NCBI GenBank assembly: GCA_964603325.1
Contig: CAZRUH010000012.1
Location: forward strand, 1-16,053
DNA: 16,053 nucleotides
Direction: 5' to 3'
Source of the DNA: LSNR01 sp964603325
GTDB lineage: Bacteria > Patescibacteriota > Minisyncoccia > Moranbacterales > UBA9337
The notes below the pieces were generated by a model that did no database searches, was not told the DNA's origin, and worked only from the letters and a program-made list of their open reading frames with translations. The position numbers and the translations under genes are program-made. Of the stretch, positions 6,773 to 14,263 are shown piece after piece; the stretch's first letter is position 1, and each line of letters begins with the position of its first letter.

Positions 6773-7852
6773 ATGAAATTAAAAAAAATACAAGAATATG
6801 ATTTTAGAGACAAAAAAGTTCTGGTGCGAGTTGGCTTTAATGTTCCAATAGAAAATGGAGTTGTTAAAGAGGCATACAAAATAAGAGTTGCTAAAGATAC
6901 CATTGATCATATTGTTTTGCAAGGTGGTCAAGTGTTCTTGCTTTCTCACCTGGGAAGACCGTTAGATTTTCATAAAAATAATCCCGGAGCAGAATGGATA
7001 AATCAATTTTCTTTGAAACAAATAATAACTGATATTAGGGAAATAATGGGTAGAGATGTAAAATTTGTGGATAGTTGTGATTCTAGGGTTATAAAAAAAT
7101 TTTTGAAAAAAAATCTTTTAAGGAAAGATGATATAGTTCTCTTGGAAAATGTAAGATTTTACAAAGAAGAGAAAAGCAATGATCTTGGTTTTGCGCAAGA
7201 ACTAGCGGAAAATTTTGATGCTTACGTTAACGATGCTTTCAGTGTTTGTCATCGCGCCCATGCTTCAGTGGTTGGTATAACTAAATTTTTGCCGTCGGTT
7301 GCCGGATTAAGACTGCAAAGAGAGGTTAAAAACTTAGAACGTGTAAAAAAATATCCGGAGCATCCGGCAGTAGCTATTATAGGTGGCGCTAAAATTCAAA
7401 CAAAGTTGCCATTGATTGAATCTTTGAGTGAAAACTATGACTTTATTTTGGTTGGGGGAAAAATAGCCAACGAGGCTATTGATAAAAATATAAATTTTAA
7501 TTCCAGAGTTATTTTACCTGTTGACTTTGTGGGCGGTGGTAGATTTGATATAGGGAAATATACTATAAAAGAATTTTCTAAAATTATTTCTCAAGCGGAA
7601 ACGATTATTTGGAATGGTCCAATGGGTCTTTTTGAAAAAGAGGAATATGCCAATGGAACAAAGGAAATTATGAATGCCGTTGTGCGCAGTGGGGCATTTT
7701 CCGTTGTTGGTGGCGGGGAGTCTGTGGAAGCTATTCAAAAAAACAATTTAATGGATAGATTTTCTTTTGTTTCTACCGGAGGTGGCGCGATGTTGGAATT
7801 TTTAAGTAATAAAAAAATGCCCGGTTTAGAGGTTTTAATTGATAATGAATAA
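6773..7852 (+). CDS. pgk: Phosphoglycerate kinase, short form with an altered substrate motif
   Basis: Pgk converts 1,3-bisphosphoglycerate and ADP to 3-phosphoglycerate and ATP in the cytoplasm. Motifs: FNVP, SHLGRP, LLENVRFY, VNDAF..CHRAHAS, IIGGAKI, WNGPMGLFE, GGGESVEAI and STGGGAMLEF. At 359 residues it is shorter than the usual 390-400; the gap falls mainly in the C-domain segment between VGGKIANE and FDIG, where an alpha-helix and the nucleotide-side loop are largely missing. The N-terminal motif reads RVGFNVP, with Gly21 where nearly all family members have Asp (RVDFNVP), a residue that binds 3-phosphoglycerate. GGC versus GAC is one base. GGGES replaces the common GGGDS. It begins 30 nt after mraY, and eno follows 17 nt after its stop. 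Confidence 0.93.
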   Translation: MKLKKIQEYDFRDKKVLVRVGFNVPIENGVVKEAYKIRVAKDTIDHIVLQGGQVFLLSHLGRPLDFHKNNPGAEWINQFSLKQIITDIREIMGRDVKFVDSCDSRVIKKFLKKNLLRKDDIVLLENVRFYKEEKSNDLGFAQELAENFDAYVNDAFSVCHRAHASVVGITKFLPSVAGLRLQREVKNLERVKKYPEHPAVAIIGGAKIQTKLPLIESLSENYDFILVGGKIANEAIDKNINFNSRVILPVDFVGGGRFDIGKYTIKEFSKIISQAETIIWNGPMGLFEKEEYANGTKEIMNAVVRSGAFSVVGGGESVEAIQKNNLMDRFSFVSTGGGAMLEFLSNKKMPGLEVLIDNE

Positions 7853-7869
7853 TTAAATTAAACAAATAT

Positions 7870-9141
7870 ATGACAAAAATTAAAAAAATTAGAGCGAGAG
7901 AAATTTTAGATTCAAGAGGCAATCCCACATTGGAAGTTTGTGTGGAATTGAATGGAGGGATAATCGCTAAAGCGGGGGTTCCTTCCGGGGCATCTACGGG
8001 AGCAAATGAAGCTCTGGAGTTAAGAGATGGCGATAAAAGTCGTTATGGTGGGAAGGGTGTTTTGCAAGCGGTTAAAAGTGTTAATGAAAAAATTTCTGAA
8101 ATAATTATCGGAATGGATATTGGTGAGCAAAAAGAAATTGACAAAAAAATGATTGAGTTAGATGGAACAAATAATAAGTCAAACTTGGGCGCCAATGCTA
8201 TCGTTGGAGTTTCTTTGGCTGTTTGTCGGGCGGGGGCTTTGGATAATAAAATGCCATTGTATAAATATATCGGAGAGGTTTTTGATTTTCAGATAAATAA
8301 ATTTGAAACAGTGCCGATGTTTAATGTTTTGAATGGCGGAGCTCATGCTGATTCCGGATTGGCTATTCAGGAATTTAAGTTAGTCCCCAAGGGTATAAAA
8401 GGATATGATAATCAATTACGCGCCGGCAGTGAAATATTTCATCAGTTAAAAAAAATACTTTCTTCTCAGGGATATAATACTTCTGTTGGTGATGAGGGTG
8501 GGTTTGCTCCCAAACTTGAAAGTAACGAGCAGGCCTTGGAAATTATAAATGATGCTATTAAAACATCCGGCTATCAGTCGGGAGAAGAAGTTTCTGTTGC
8601 CATAGATGCGGCGGCCAATTCATTTTATAGCAAAGAATCCGACCAATATTTGTTGACACCACAAAATAGAAAATTAAACAAAGAAAATCTTATCAATCTT
8701 TATGCTGAGTGGATTGATAAATACAACCTAATGTCGGTGGAAGATGGAATTATGGAGGAAGACTGGAACGGGTGGAAAATGATGAATGAGAAAATAGGGG
8801 ATAAAGTAATGAATATAGGAGATGATTTGTTGGTGACCAATGTTGAGAGATTGCGAAAAGCTATAGATGAAAATGCTTGCAATAGTGTTTTGATTAAAAC
8901 CAATCAAATAGGAACTTTGTCAGAAACGATTTCTTGCATAAATTTGGCTAAGGAAAACAATATGAGAACGGTAATTTCTCATCGTAGCGGAGAAACTACA
9001 GACGATTTTATTGCTGATTTAGCCATAGGAACTAATGCTGATTTTATAAAAACAGGATCGCTGTCTCGCGGGGAGAGAATTTGCAAATACAACAGACTTC
9101 TGGAGATTAATAAAGAAATGTCTTTTGCAGATAAAAAATAA
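7870..9141 (+). CDS. eno: Enolase
   Basis: Enolase dehydrates 2-phosphoglycerate to phosphoenolpyruvate. The 423-residue product has the full catalytic set: the GASTGANEALELRD loop, NVLNGGAHAD, GDEGGFAP with the acid/base Glu at about 209, the three Mg2+ ligands at about D246 (AIDAAA), E291 (SVEDG) and D318 (GDDL), the catalytic Lys at about 343 in LIKTNQIGT, and SHRSGETTD. The C-terminal TGSLSRGERICKYNRL closes the barrel as usual. Length and motif spacing match the bacterial enzyme. It lies 17 nt after pgk, and its stop TAA is immediately followed by the gpmI ATG, so translational coupling is likely. Confidence 0.97.
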   Translation: MTKIKKIRAREILDSRGNPTLEVCVELNGGIIAKAGVPSGASTGANEALELRDGDKSRYGGKGVLQAVKSVNEKISEIIIGMDIGEQKEIDKKMIELDGTNNKSNLGANAIVGVSLAVCRAGALDNKMPLYKYIGEVFDFQINKFETVPMFNVLNGGAHADSGLAIQEFKLVPKGIKGYDNQLRAGSEIFHQLKKILSSQGYNTSVGDEGGFAPKLESNEQALEIINDAIKTSGYQSGEEVSVAIDAAANSFYSKESDQYLLTPQNRKLNKENLINLYAEWIDKYNLMSVEDGIMEEDWNGWKMMNEKIGDKVMNIGDDLLVTNVERLRKAIDENACNSVLIKTNQIGTLSETISCINLAKENNMRTVISHRSGETTDDFIADLAIGTNADFIKTGSLSRGERICKYNRLLEINKEMSFADKK

Positions 9142-10722
9142 ATGTTTTTCAAAAAAATAAAAAGTAAAAAGCCAACCATTCTAGTAATTATGGATGGATG
9201 GGGATATGCGTCAAAAAATAAGGGAAATGCTATCGCTTTAGCGAAAACTCCTTTTGTTGATGAGATAAGAAAAAAATTTCCATTTACTCTATTAAATGCT
9301 ACCGGTTTGGCTGTCGGTTTGGGAGAAAATCAAATGAGTGGCTCGGAGGCGGGACATATCAATATGGGAGCCGGTCGGGTAGTTATTCAAGAATCTTATC
9401 GTATTGATTGCGCTATAAATAATGGAGATTTTTTCAAAAATCCCGTGCTTATTGATTCTGTCAGAAATTGCAAAATTAAGAAAAGCAATTTGCATATTAT
9501 GGGATTGATGAGTACTAAAGATAGTCAACATATTAATCCCGGTCATTTTCAGATGTTGTTGCGATTGGCTAAGCAGAACAAAATAAAACAAGTTTATTGT
9601 CATCTTTTTAGTGACGGGAGGGATTCTTATCAAAAAAGCGCCTTAAAGCATTTACAAGAATACAAAAACATGATGCGTGAAGAGGGCATTGGTGTAATTG
9701 CGACAATTGCCGGTAGATTTTGGGCAATGGACAGGGCTAAAAACTGGAATAGACTGGCAAAGGCATACAAAGCAATTGTTTTTAACAAAGGGATATTTGC
9801 CAATACTCCGGAAGAAGCCATTATAAATGCTTATCAGAGGGGGCAAACCGATGAAACCATTTTGCCGACGGTAATAGTAAATAAAAAAAATAAACCGATT
9901 GCAAATATACAAGAAGGGGATAGCCTTATTTTTTATAATTTTAGATCTGATAGAGCAAGGCAATTTACAAAACTTTTTGTAAAAGTAGATGATGAGATTA
10001 AAAAAAATGACAATTTGCCGAAATTGAAAAAAGTAAAAGATCTTTATTTTGTGGCAATGGCTGATTTTGGTCCTGATATGGATGTGCATACCGCTTTTGT
10101 GGAAAAACCTTTAAAAAATTCTTTACCTGCCGTTTTAAAAGAATTAAAACAGCTTTATATTAGTGAAAGTGAAAAATATGCACATATAACATATTTTTTT
10201 AATGGTGGCTATCCAAATTCTATTGGAGGAGAAGACAGGAATACAATAAAATCTCCATCAGTCGGTTCTTATGCAGAGACTCCCAAAATGTCAGCTCAGA
10301 AAATAACAAATTATGTCTTAAAAAATATTAAAAAAAATAAATATGATTTTATAGCTATAAATTTTGCCAATGCCGATATGGTTGGTCATACGGGAAATTT
10401 AAAAGCCACTGTTCAAGCGGTTGAATTTGTTGATGAGCAGGTAAGAAATATCACTAAAGAGGTTGTGAAAAAGGGTGGAAATATGATTATTACGGCTGAT
10501 CACGGAAATGCGGATAATATGATAGATATTATTGATGGCAAGGAAGTGGTAAACACTTTTCACACCAAAAACCCGGTTCCTTTTTACTTGATAGGCAACA
10601 ATGTTAAGAATAAGAAACTCCATTCGGGTGGTTTGTTGGGCAACATAGCACCAACGATTTTAGATATACTAAAGATGGAAAAACCGGAAGAAATGACTGA
10701 AAAATCCCTTTTACGATTTTAG
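9142..10722 (+). CDS. gpmI: 2,3-bisphosphoglycerate-independent phosphoglycerate mutase
   Basis: GpmI interconverts 3- and 2-phosphoglycerate through a phosphoserine intermediate and two Mn2+ ions, so it supplies enolase. The 526-residue protein shows VIMDGWG with metal ligand D18, SGSEAGHINMGAGR with catalytic Ser68 (the family more often has NSEVGH), SDGRDS, GRFWAMDR, NFRSDRARQ, FFNGG, NADMVGHTGN and ITADHGNAD with D453-H454. The length is typical. The ATG directly follows the enolase stop (TAAATG), with no intergenic base. The 3' end overlaps the convergent gene by 4 bp, and there is no room for a terminator between them, so read-through antisense RNA into that gene is likely unless termination happens inside it. 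Confidence 0.96.
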   Translation: MFFKKIKSKKPTILVIMDGWGYASKNKGNAIALAKTPFVDEIRKKFPFTLLNATGLAVGLGENQMSGSEAGHINMGAGRVVIQESYRIDCAINNGDFFKNPVLIDSVRNCKIKKSNLHIMGLMSTKDSQHINPGHFQMLLRLAKQNKIKQVYCHLFSDGRDSYQKSALKHLQEYKNMMREEGIGVIATIAGRFWAMDRAKNWNRLAKAYKAIVFNKGIFANTPEEAIINAYQRGQTDETILPTVIVNKKNKPIANIQEGDSLIFYNFRSDRARQFTKLFVKVDDEIKKNDNLPKLKKVKDLYFVAMADFGPDMDVHTAFVEKPLKNSLPAVLKELKQLYISESEKYAHITYFFNGGYPNSIGGEDRNTIKSPSVGSYAETPKMSAQKITNYVLKNIKKNKYDFIAINFANADMVGHTGNLKATVQAVEFVDEQVRNITKEVVKKGGNMIITADHGNADNMIDIIDGKEVVNTFHTKNPVPFYLIGNNVKNKKLHSGGLLGNIAPTILDILKMEKPEEMTEKSLLRF

Positions 10723-12992
10723 TCATTTAAAATAAAAACATCATTATCGGTTAAAAAATAAATCGTTTTATCATTAACCCAAATTTTGTTGGCGATTGTT
10801 AAATTTTGATTGGATAAAAAATTTATTTGCTCGCCATTATTTTTGTCTAATTTTATTATTTCTCCGTTTAAATTATCAAGAATATATATATAACTTAATT
10901 TAGGATTTGTAAAAATATCTTTTATTTTACTCTCTTTGTCTATCTTGGCATAAAAATCTGTTATTTTTCCTTTTGATAGCTTTACTATTGAATTGTCAGA
11001 GTTTAATAAAAATATATTTCCATCAATTGCCAGTCTGATGGAATTTTTTAAATTTGTATTATCTTTTAACCAATTAGTCTTATCTCCAAATCCATTATTT
11101 GCTCTTGGGTAGCGATAAATTTGGTTATTTTTATTATCAAGTAAATAAATATATGTTAAATAAGTTTTTATGGCTGAAATTTGTGAGTTTTCCGGAATAA
11201 TAATATTTTCTTTTTTGAATTTATGAGAAATTGGACTAAAACTGATAAGTTGATTGTTTTTATCTAAAAGAAAAAGAAGATTGAGATCCTTCATAAATGA
11301 GTAAGTTTTAACCTCCTTGAAGAAGTTGGGAAAAAGATATTCTTTTTGGTTATCACTTAAACTTATTATTTTTTTATTTTCAATGACAAAAACTTTTCCT
11401 TTAAAAACAAAAATTCCAAAAATTTTATTCTTGCTTTGAAATATGTTTTTAGCGTTTTGATAATGTTCGGAATTTGGATTTATGCTTAGTGAATTTTTGC
11501 CATCGGCATCCGGAGAATTTTTTGTTGATTTGCTGATTTGCTGATTGGACGATATTTTTAGCAAGAAATAAGGCAAAATAAATATTATTATGATTGTTGT
11601 TATTGCTCCCAATTTTTGTTTTTTATTTAGATTGGCAAAATTTCGCTTAATCAATTTTATATGTGGCAAAATTTTACTAATTTTTCTAATATATTGCTCA
11701 TTTTTTTTTAGAGCCAAAACAATGTAAGGCGATATTTTTTTTATTAAGCCAAAGTTTAATTTATTTATTGAAAAATTTGTAAAAATATTTTTTTTGTAAT
11801 TTGTGCTTTCTTGTTCTTTTTTGGGAGAATATTTTGCTTCTTTTGAAAAATGTACTTTTTTTACAAGTCCGCTTTTCTTTTTAAATATTGGAGTAGTTAT
11901 GCTGCTTAAAAGGAAATTTTTAATATTCGGTAAAAAATTTTTAAGGGGTTTTGATATATTTTCATAATCAACTTTAAATAGTGAAGTAAATATTTTTTTT
12001 GTTTTGTAGAAACTTCTTTTAAAATAACGATCTTTTAACCATAGTCCAAACTCAAATAATTTTTCTTGTAAAAAAATAAAAAAATCAAAAAATCCGTTTT
12101 TTTCCGATTCCAAAAAAATTTTTTCCTTTGAATTTTTTATGTAAATATGTCCGGTTTTTTTATTAACAAAATTGTTGGCAGGTGTATTTTTTTTAGATGG
12201 AGACGGGTGTCTTTTCTTGTTTCCACTTCTTTCAAATGTTGTGTTTGAAAAAGCATTTATGGTTTTATCTTTTTGTTTCCTGTTTATTTTTTGAGGTAAA
12301 AGATTTTTTTCAAAAACATCAACAACCATTGTTCCGGCTATCTCCAGTTCATTAATTAATGCCGTTTTTAAAAATCTTACAAATTTTTTATTGGAAAAAG
12401 ATAGCGCATGTTTTTCTATGTCCGAAAGAGAAAAAACATGGGTGATGTCATCGGTTGTCAGAATTAGTTTGTCATTTTTCTCCAGGCGACCACTGGCAAT
12501 ATCGGTAAACGTTTTCAACGGATTGTTGGAATCGTCTTTTGATGATAAATTCGCGCTTATTTCAAGCAACTTATTATTTCTTAAAAGTAAAATTTTGGCA
12601 TCACCACAAACGCTAAAATTTATTTGATTATCAGTAATGGAGCAAATGACAGCATCTATTTTGCCAATCCAGTTAACGTTTCCATGTCTGGCCAATTCAG
12701 CCAAAGATAGATTTATTTTTGACAAAGCAAGTTCAAAACTGTCTGTGGCCGTTTTTTTTCTTCCGCTAAAATATGTTTTTTTAGCCACCGACGCTAAAAA
12801 GTTCACAATATAAGCAGAGTCTTCCGAAGTATCTTTTATTTCAAAAATTGACAATAAAGTTCCCAGCGGTTTTTGATCAATATTGCGAGCGGTAAAGTTA
12901 ATCATTTCCAAATACGGGGATAATCGCTTATTGTTGACAATATTTATTTCAGAGATTTTTTTTTCCAAGACGGTTTGTTTTTTTGTCGGCAT
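10719..12992 (-). CDS. Degenerate PP2C-like domain, transmembrane helix and beta-propeller protein
   Basis: The 757-residue product has three parts. Residues about 30-230 resemble a PPM/PP2C phosphatase fold: IDAVICSITDNQINFSVCGD matches the VGDSRAY region, and KLILTTDDITHVFS matches the LLLxSDGxxD region, with Asp182 where Gly is usual. The DGMGG-type N-terminal metal motif is absent, so catalysis is doubtful. Residues about 230-460 are a Lys-rich, low-complexity linker. A single membrane helix lies at about 460-480 (AITTIIIIFILPYFLLK). The remaining 280 residues are repeats such as IYLLDNKNNQIYRYP, IYILDNLNGEIIKLD and IYFLTDNDVFIL, typical of propeller blades, probably outside the membrane. 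Similar proteins appear in CPR genomes; function unknown. The topology suggests signalling or cell-surface sensing. Confidence 0.75.
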   Translation of the reverse strand: MPTKKQTVLEKKISEINIVNNKRLSPYLEMINFTARNIDQKPLGTLLSIFEIKDTSEDSAYIVNFLASVAKKTYFSGRKKTATDSFELALSKINLSLAELARHGNVNWIGKIDAVICSITDNQINFSVCGDAKILLLRNNKLLEISANLSSKDDSNNPLKTFTDIASGRLEKNDKLILTTDDITHVFSLSDIEKHALSFSNKKFVRFLKTALINELEIAGTMVVDVFEKNLLPQKINRKQKDKTINAFSNTTFERSGNKKRHPSPSKKNTPANNFVNKKTGHIYIKNSKEKIFLESEKNGFFDFFIFLQEKLFEFGLWLKDRYFKRSFYKTKKIFTSLFKVDYENISKPLKNFLPNIKNFLLSSITTPIFKKKSGLVKKVHFSKEAKYSPKKEQESTNYKKNIFTNFSINKLNFGLIKKISPYIVLALKKNEQYIRKISKILPHIKLIKRNFANLNKKQKLGAITTIIIIFILPYFLLKISSNQQISKSTKNSPDADGKNSLSINPNSEHYQNAKNIFQSKNKIFGIFVFKGKVFVIENKKIISLSDNQKEYLFPNFFKEVKTYSFMKDLNLLFLLDKNNQLISFSPISHKFKKENIIIPENSQISAIKTYLTYIYLLDNKNNQIYRYPRANNGFGDKTNWLKDNTNLKNSIRLAIDGNIFLLNSDNSIVKLSKGKITDFYAKIDKESKIKDIFTNPKLSYIYILDNLNGEIIKLDKNNGEQINFLSNQNLTIANKIWVNDKTIYFLTDNDVFILND

Positions 12993-13030
12993 AATAGTTT
13001 GGTAGTATCATCGGCGGATTATTTTTTTTA

Positions 13031-13039
13031 ATTATAGCA
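13031..13039 (-). promoter_or_regulatory. Extended -10 promoter for the PP2C-like/propeller gene
   Basis: On the minus strand TGC-TATAAT is a perfect extended -10 element (hexamer 13036-13031). The matching -35 is poor (TTTAAT at 17 bp). Transcription would start near 13024, leaving a leader of about 32 nt without a clear Shine-Dalgarno before the ATG at 12992. Confidence 0.5.
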
Positions 13040-13124
13040 AAAAAAGAAAAAGTATTAAAGTTAATTTTGCAAAAGAATTGGCGACAACTATTAAATTCAA
13101 ATTATTTTTTGTGAACAATATGGA

Positions 13125-13130
13125 TATAAT
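13125..13130 (+). promoter_or_regulatory. -10 element (TATAAT) for the winged-helix/membrane/GT2 cluster
   Basis: A consensus TATAAT on the plus strand, with no convincing -35 at 16-18 bp. Transcription would start near 13137, at the first base of the inverted repeat at 13137-13204, leaving a leader of about 117 nt. A second weak -10 (TATAAA, 13224-13229) lies closer to the gene. Confidence 0.4.
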
Positions 13131-13136
13131 ACATTT

Positions 13137-13204
13137 ACATTTTATTTTTTTAGTATTAAACTGTAACTGTTGGTTATATGCTCATTAATTAAAAAATAAA
13201 ATGT
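13137..13204 (+). repeat. 14-bp inverted repeat in the 5' leader
   Basis: Perfect 14-bp arms (13137-13150 and 13191-13204) enclose a 40-nt segment. If transcription starts at the TATAAT upstream, the RNA would begin with this stem-loop. The arms are nearly all A/T, so the fold would be weak and chance is possible. I see no known riboswitch or leader class in it. Confidence 0.4.
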
Positions 13205-13253
13205 TTTAAGATTGTGAAATGCTTATAAATGTTTTGTTTTTATTTATATTTTT

Positions 13254-13859
13254 ATGGCAGTGGAAGTTTTAGAAATTCTTCTGGGTTCTAAGGCAAGAGC
13301 CAGATTAATGCGTTTTTTCATTTTAAATCCGGAAAAAGAATATTTGTTTTCCGAAATAGTGAAAAAAAATTTATTAAAGCCGGGAGAGGTAAGAAAGGAG
13401 CTTAATTCTTTTAAAAAGATAGGGTTTACCAAAGAAAAAAAAAGAAAAAACAAAAAACTTTATCAGTTAAATGGAGAATTTTCTTTTTACAAAGAAATAG
13501 AAAAGTTAATTATGGGATCCGGCATATCTCCTCAATGTAAAAGTTTAAAAAATATTAAAAAAATTGGCAATGTAAAAGTAGCTTTGACATCTGGTATCTT
13601 TGTTAATAATAGTGAAAAATTGGATTTGTTATTAGTGGTAGATAATGTAAATAGGGTAAAACTGCGTAATCTTATCACTCATCTTGAAGCTGAAGTTGGC
13701 AAGGAGTTACGGTATATGATTATAAGTAGTGAAGAATTGATTTATAGACTTGATATGCTGGATAGATTTTTAATAAATTTATTTAAAAATGAGCACAAGT
13801 TGTTAATTCTAAAAACCCCGAAAATTAAAAGAATGATAACCAGAATTAAAAAACAATAA
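13254..13859 (+). CDS. Winged-helix protein with a degenerate nucleotidyltransferase-like domain
   Basis: The 201-residue basic protein begins with a winged-helix pattern (about residues 1-70): LLGSKARARLMRFFILNP, then a helix pair (LFSEIVKKN, GEVRKELNSFKKIGF), then a basic wing (KEKKRKNKKLYQL). The C-terminal part (about 100-190) resembles a minimal nucleotidyltransferase: GNVKVALTSGIFVNNSEKLDLLLVV sits where active enzymes have G-S-x(n)-D-x-D-L-L-V, but the Gly-Ser and one Asp are not properly conserved, so catalysis is unlikely. It is probably a transcription regulator of the following genes. The next gene's ATG overlaps its TAA by one base (TAATG), so the two are translationally coupled. 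Confidence 0.7.
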   Translation: MAVEVLEILLGSKARARLMRFFILNPEKEYLFSEIVKKNLLKPGEVRKELNSFKKIGFTKEKKRKNKKLYQLNGEFSFYKEIEKLIMGSGISPQCKSLKNIKKIGNVKVALTSGIFVNNSEKLDLLLVVDNVNRVKLRNLITHLEAEVGKELRYMIISSEELIYRLDMLDRFLINLFKNEHKLLILKTPKIKRMITRIKKQ

Positions 13860-14212
13860 TGAAAGTAAGAGAATTTTTTAAAAATCCGCTTCTAGTTTCC
13901 ATATTTGGAACTTCGGTATTTGTGGGGATTGTAAATTTTTTGGTATTATTATTTTTTGTGAAGAATGTGAATGATTTAATTATTCTTCATTATAATATTT
14001 TTTTGGGTGTTGATTTATTTGGCGATAGTAAGCAAATATTGTTGATGCCGATGGTTGGTTTTGTGTTTATATTTGTTAATTTATTTTTGGCGATTTATTT
14101 TTTTAATAAAAAAGAGCGAGTGTTGTCGCATATGCTTTCATTGACAGCATTGATCTCTCAACTGGGAATATCTATTGCCGGGGGTTCCATTATTTTAATC
14201 AATTATTTTTGA
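13859..14212 (+). CDS. Small three-helix membrane protein, unknown function
   Basis: I recognise no named family. The 117-residue product has hydrophobic helices at about 9-34, 60-82 and 91-117. Between the first two it has the polar segment NDLIILHYNIFLGVDLFGD, which resembles a motif seen in uncharacterised CPR membrane proteins. A positive KERV loop sits between helices two and three. Its start overlaps the preceding stop by one base, and the GT2 gene begins 51 nt later. It may assist the glycosyltransferase or its product's export, but this rests on position alone. The stop is TGA, confirming normal use of this codon. Confidence 0.6.
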   Translation: MKVREFFKNPLLVSIFGTSVFVGIVNFLVLLFFVKNVNDLIILHYNIFLGVDLFGDSKQILLMPMVGFVFIFVNLFLAIYFFNKKERVLSHMLSLTALISQLGISIAGGSIILINYF

Positions 14213-14263
14213 TGTTTACAAAGTGATAAAATTTTGTTAAAAAAGATAGAATAAATATGAATT

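Noticed and set aside
9652..10089. Minus-strand open frame of 145 codons inside gpmI.
   Set aside because: It lies wholly inside a well-conserved enzyme gene and has no recognisable domain; it is a shadow of the plus-strand codons.
13065..13074. Palindrome TTTTGCAAAA between the divergent genes.
   Set aside because: A 10-bp palindrome made mostly of A/T is expected by chance in this composition, and it is not positioned on either -10 element.
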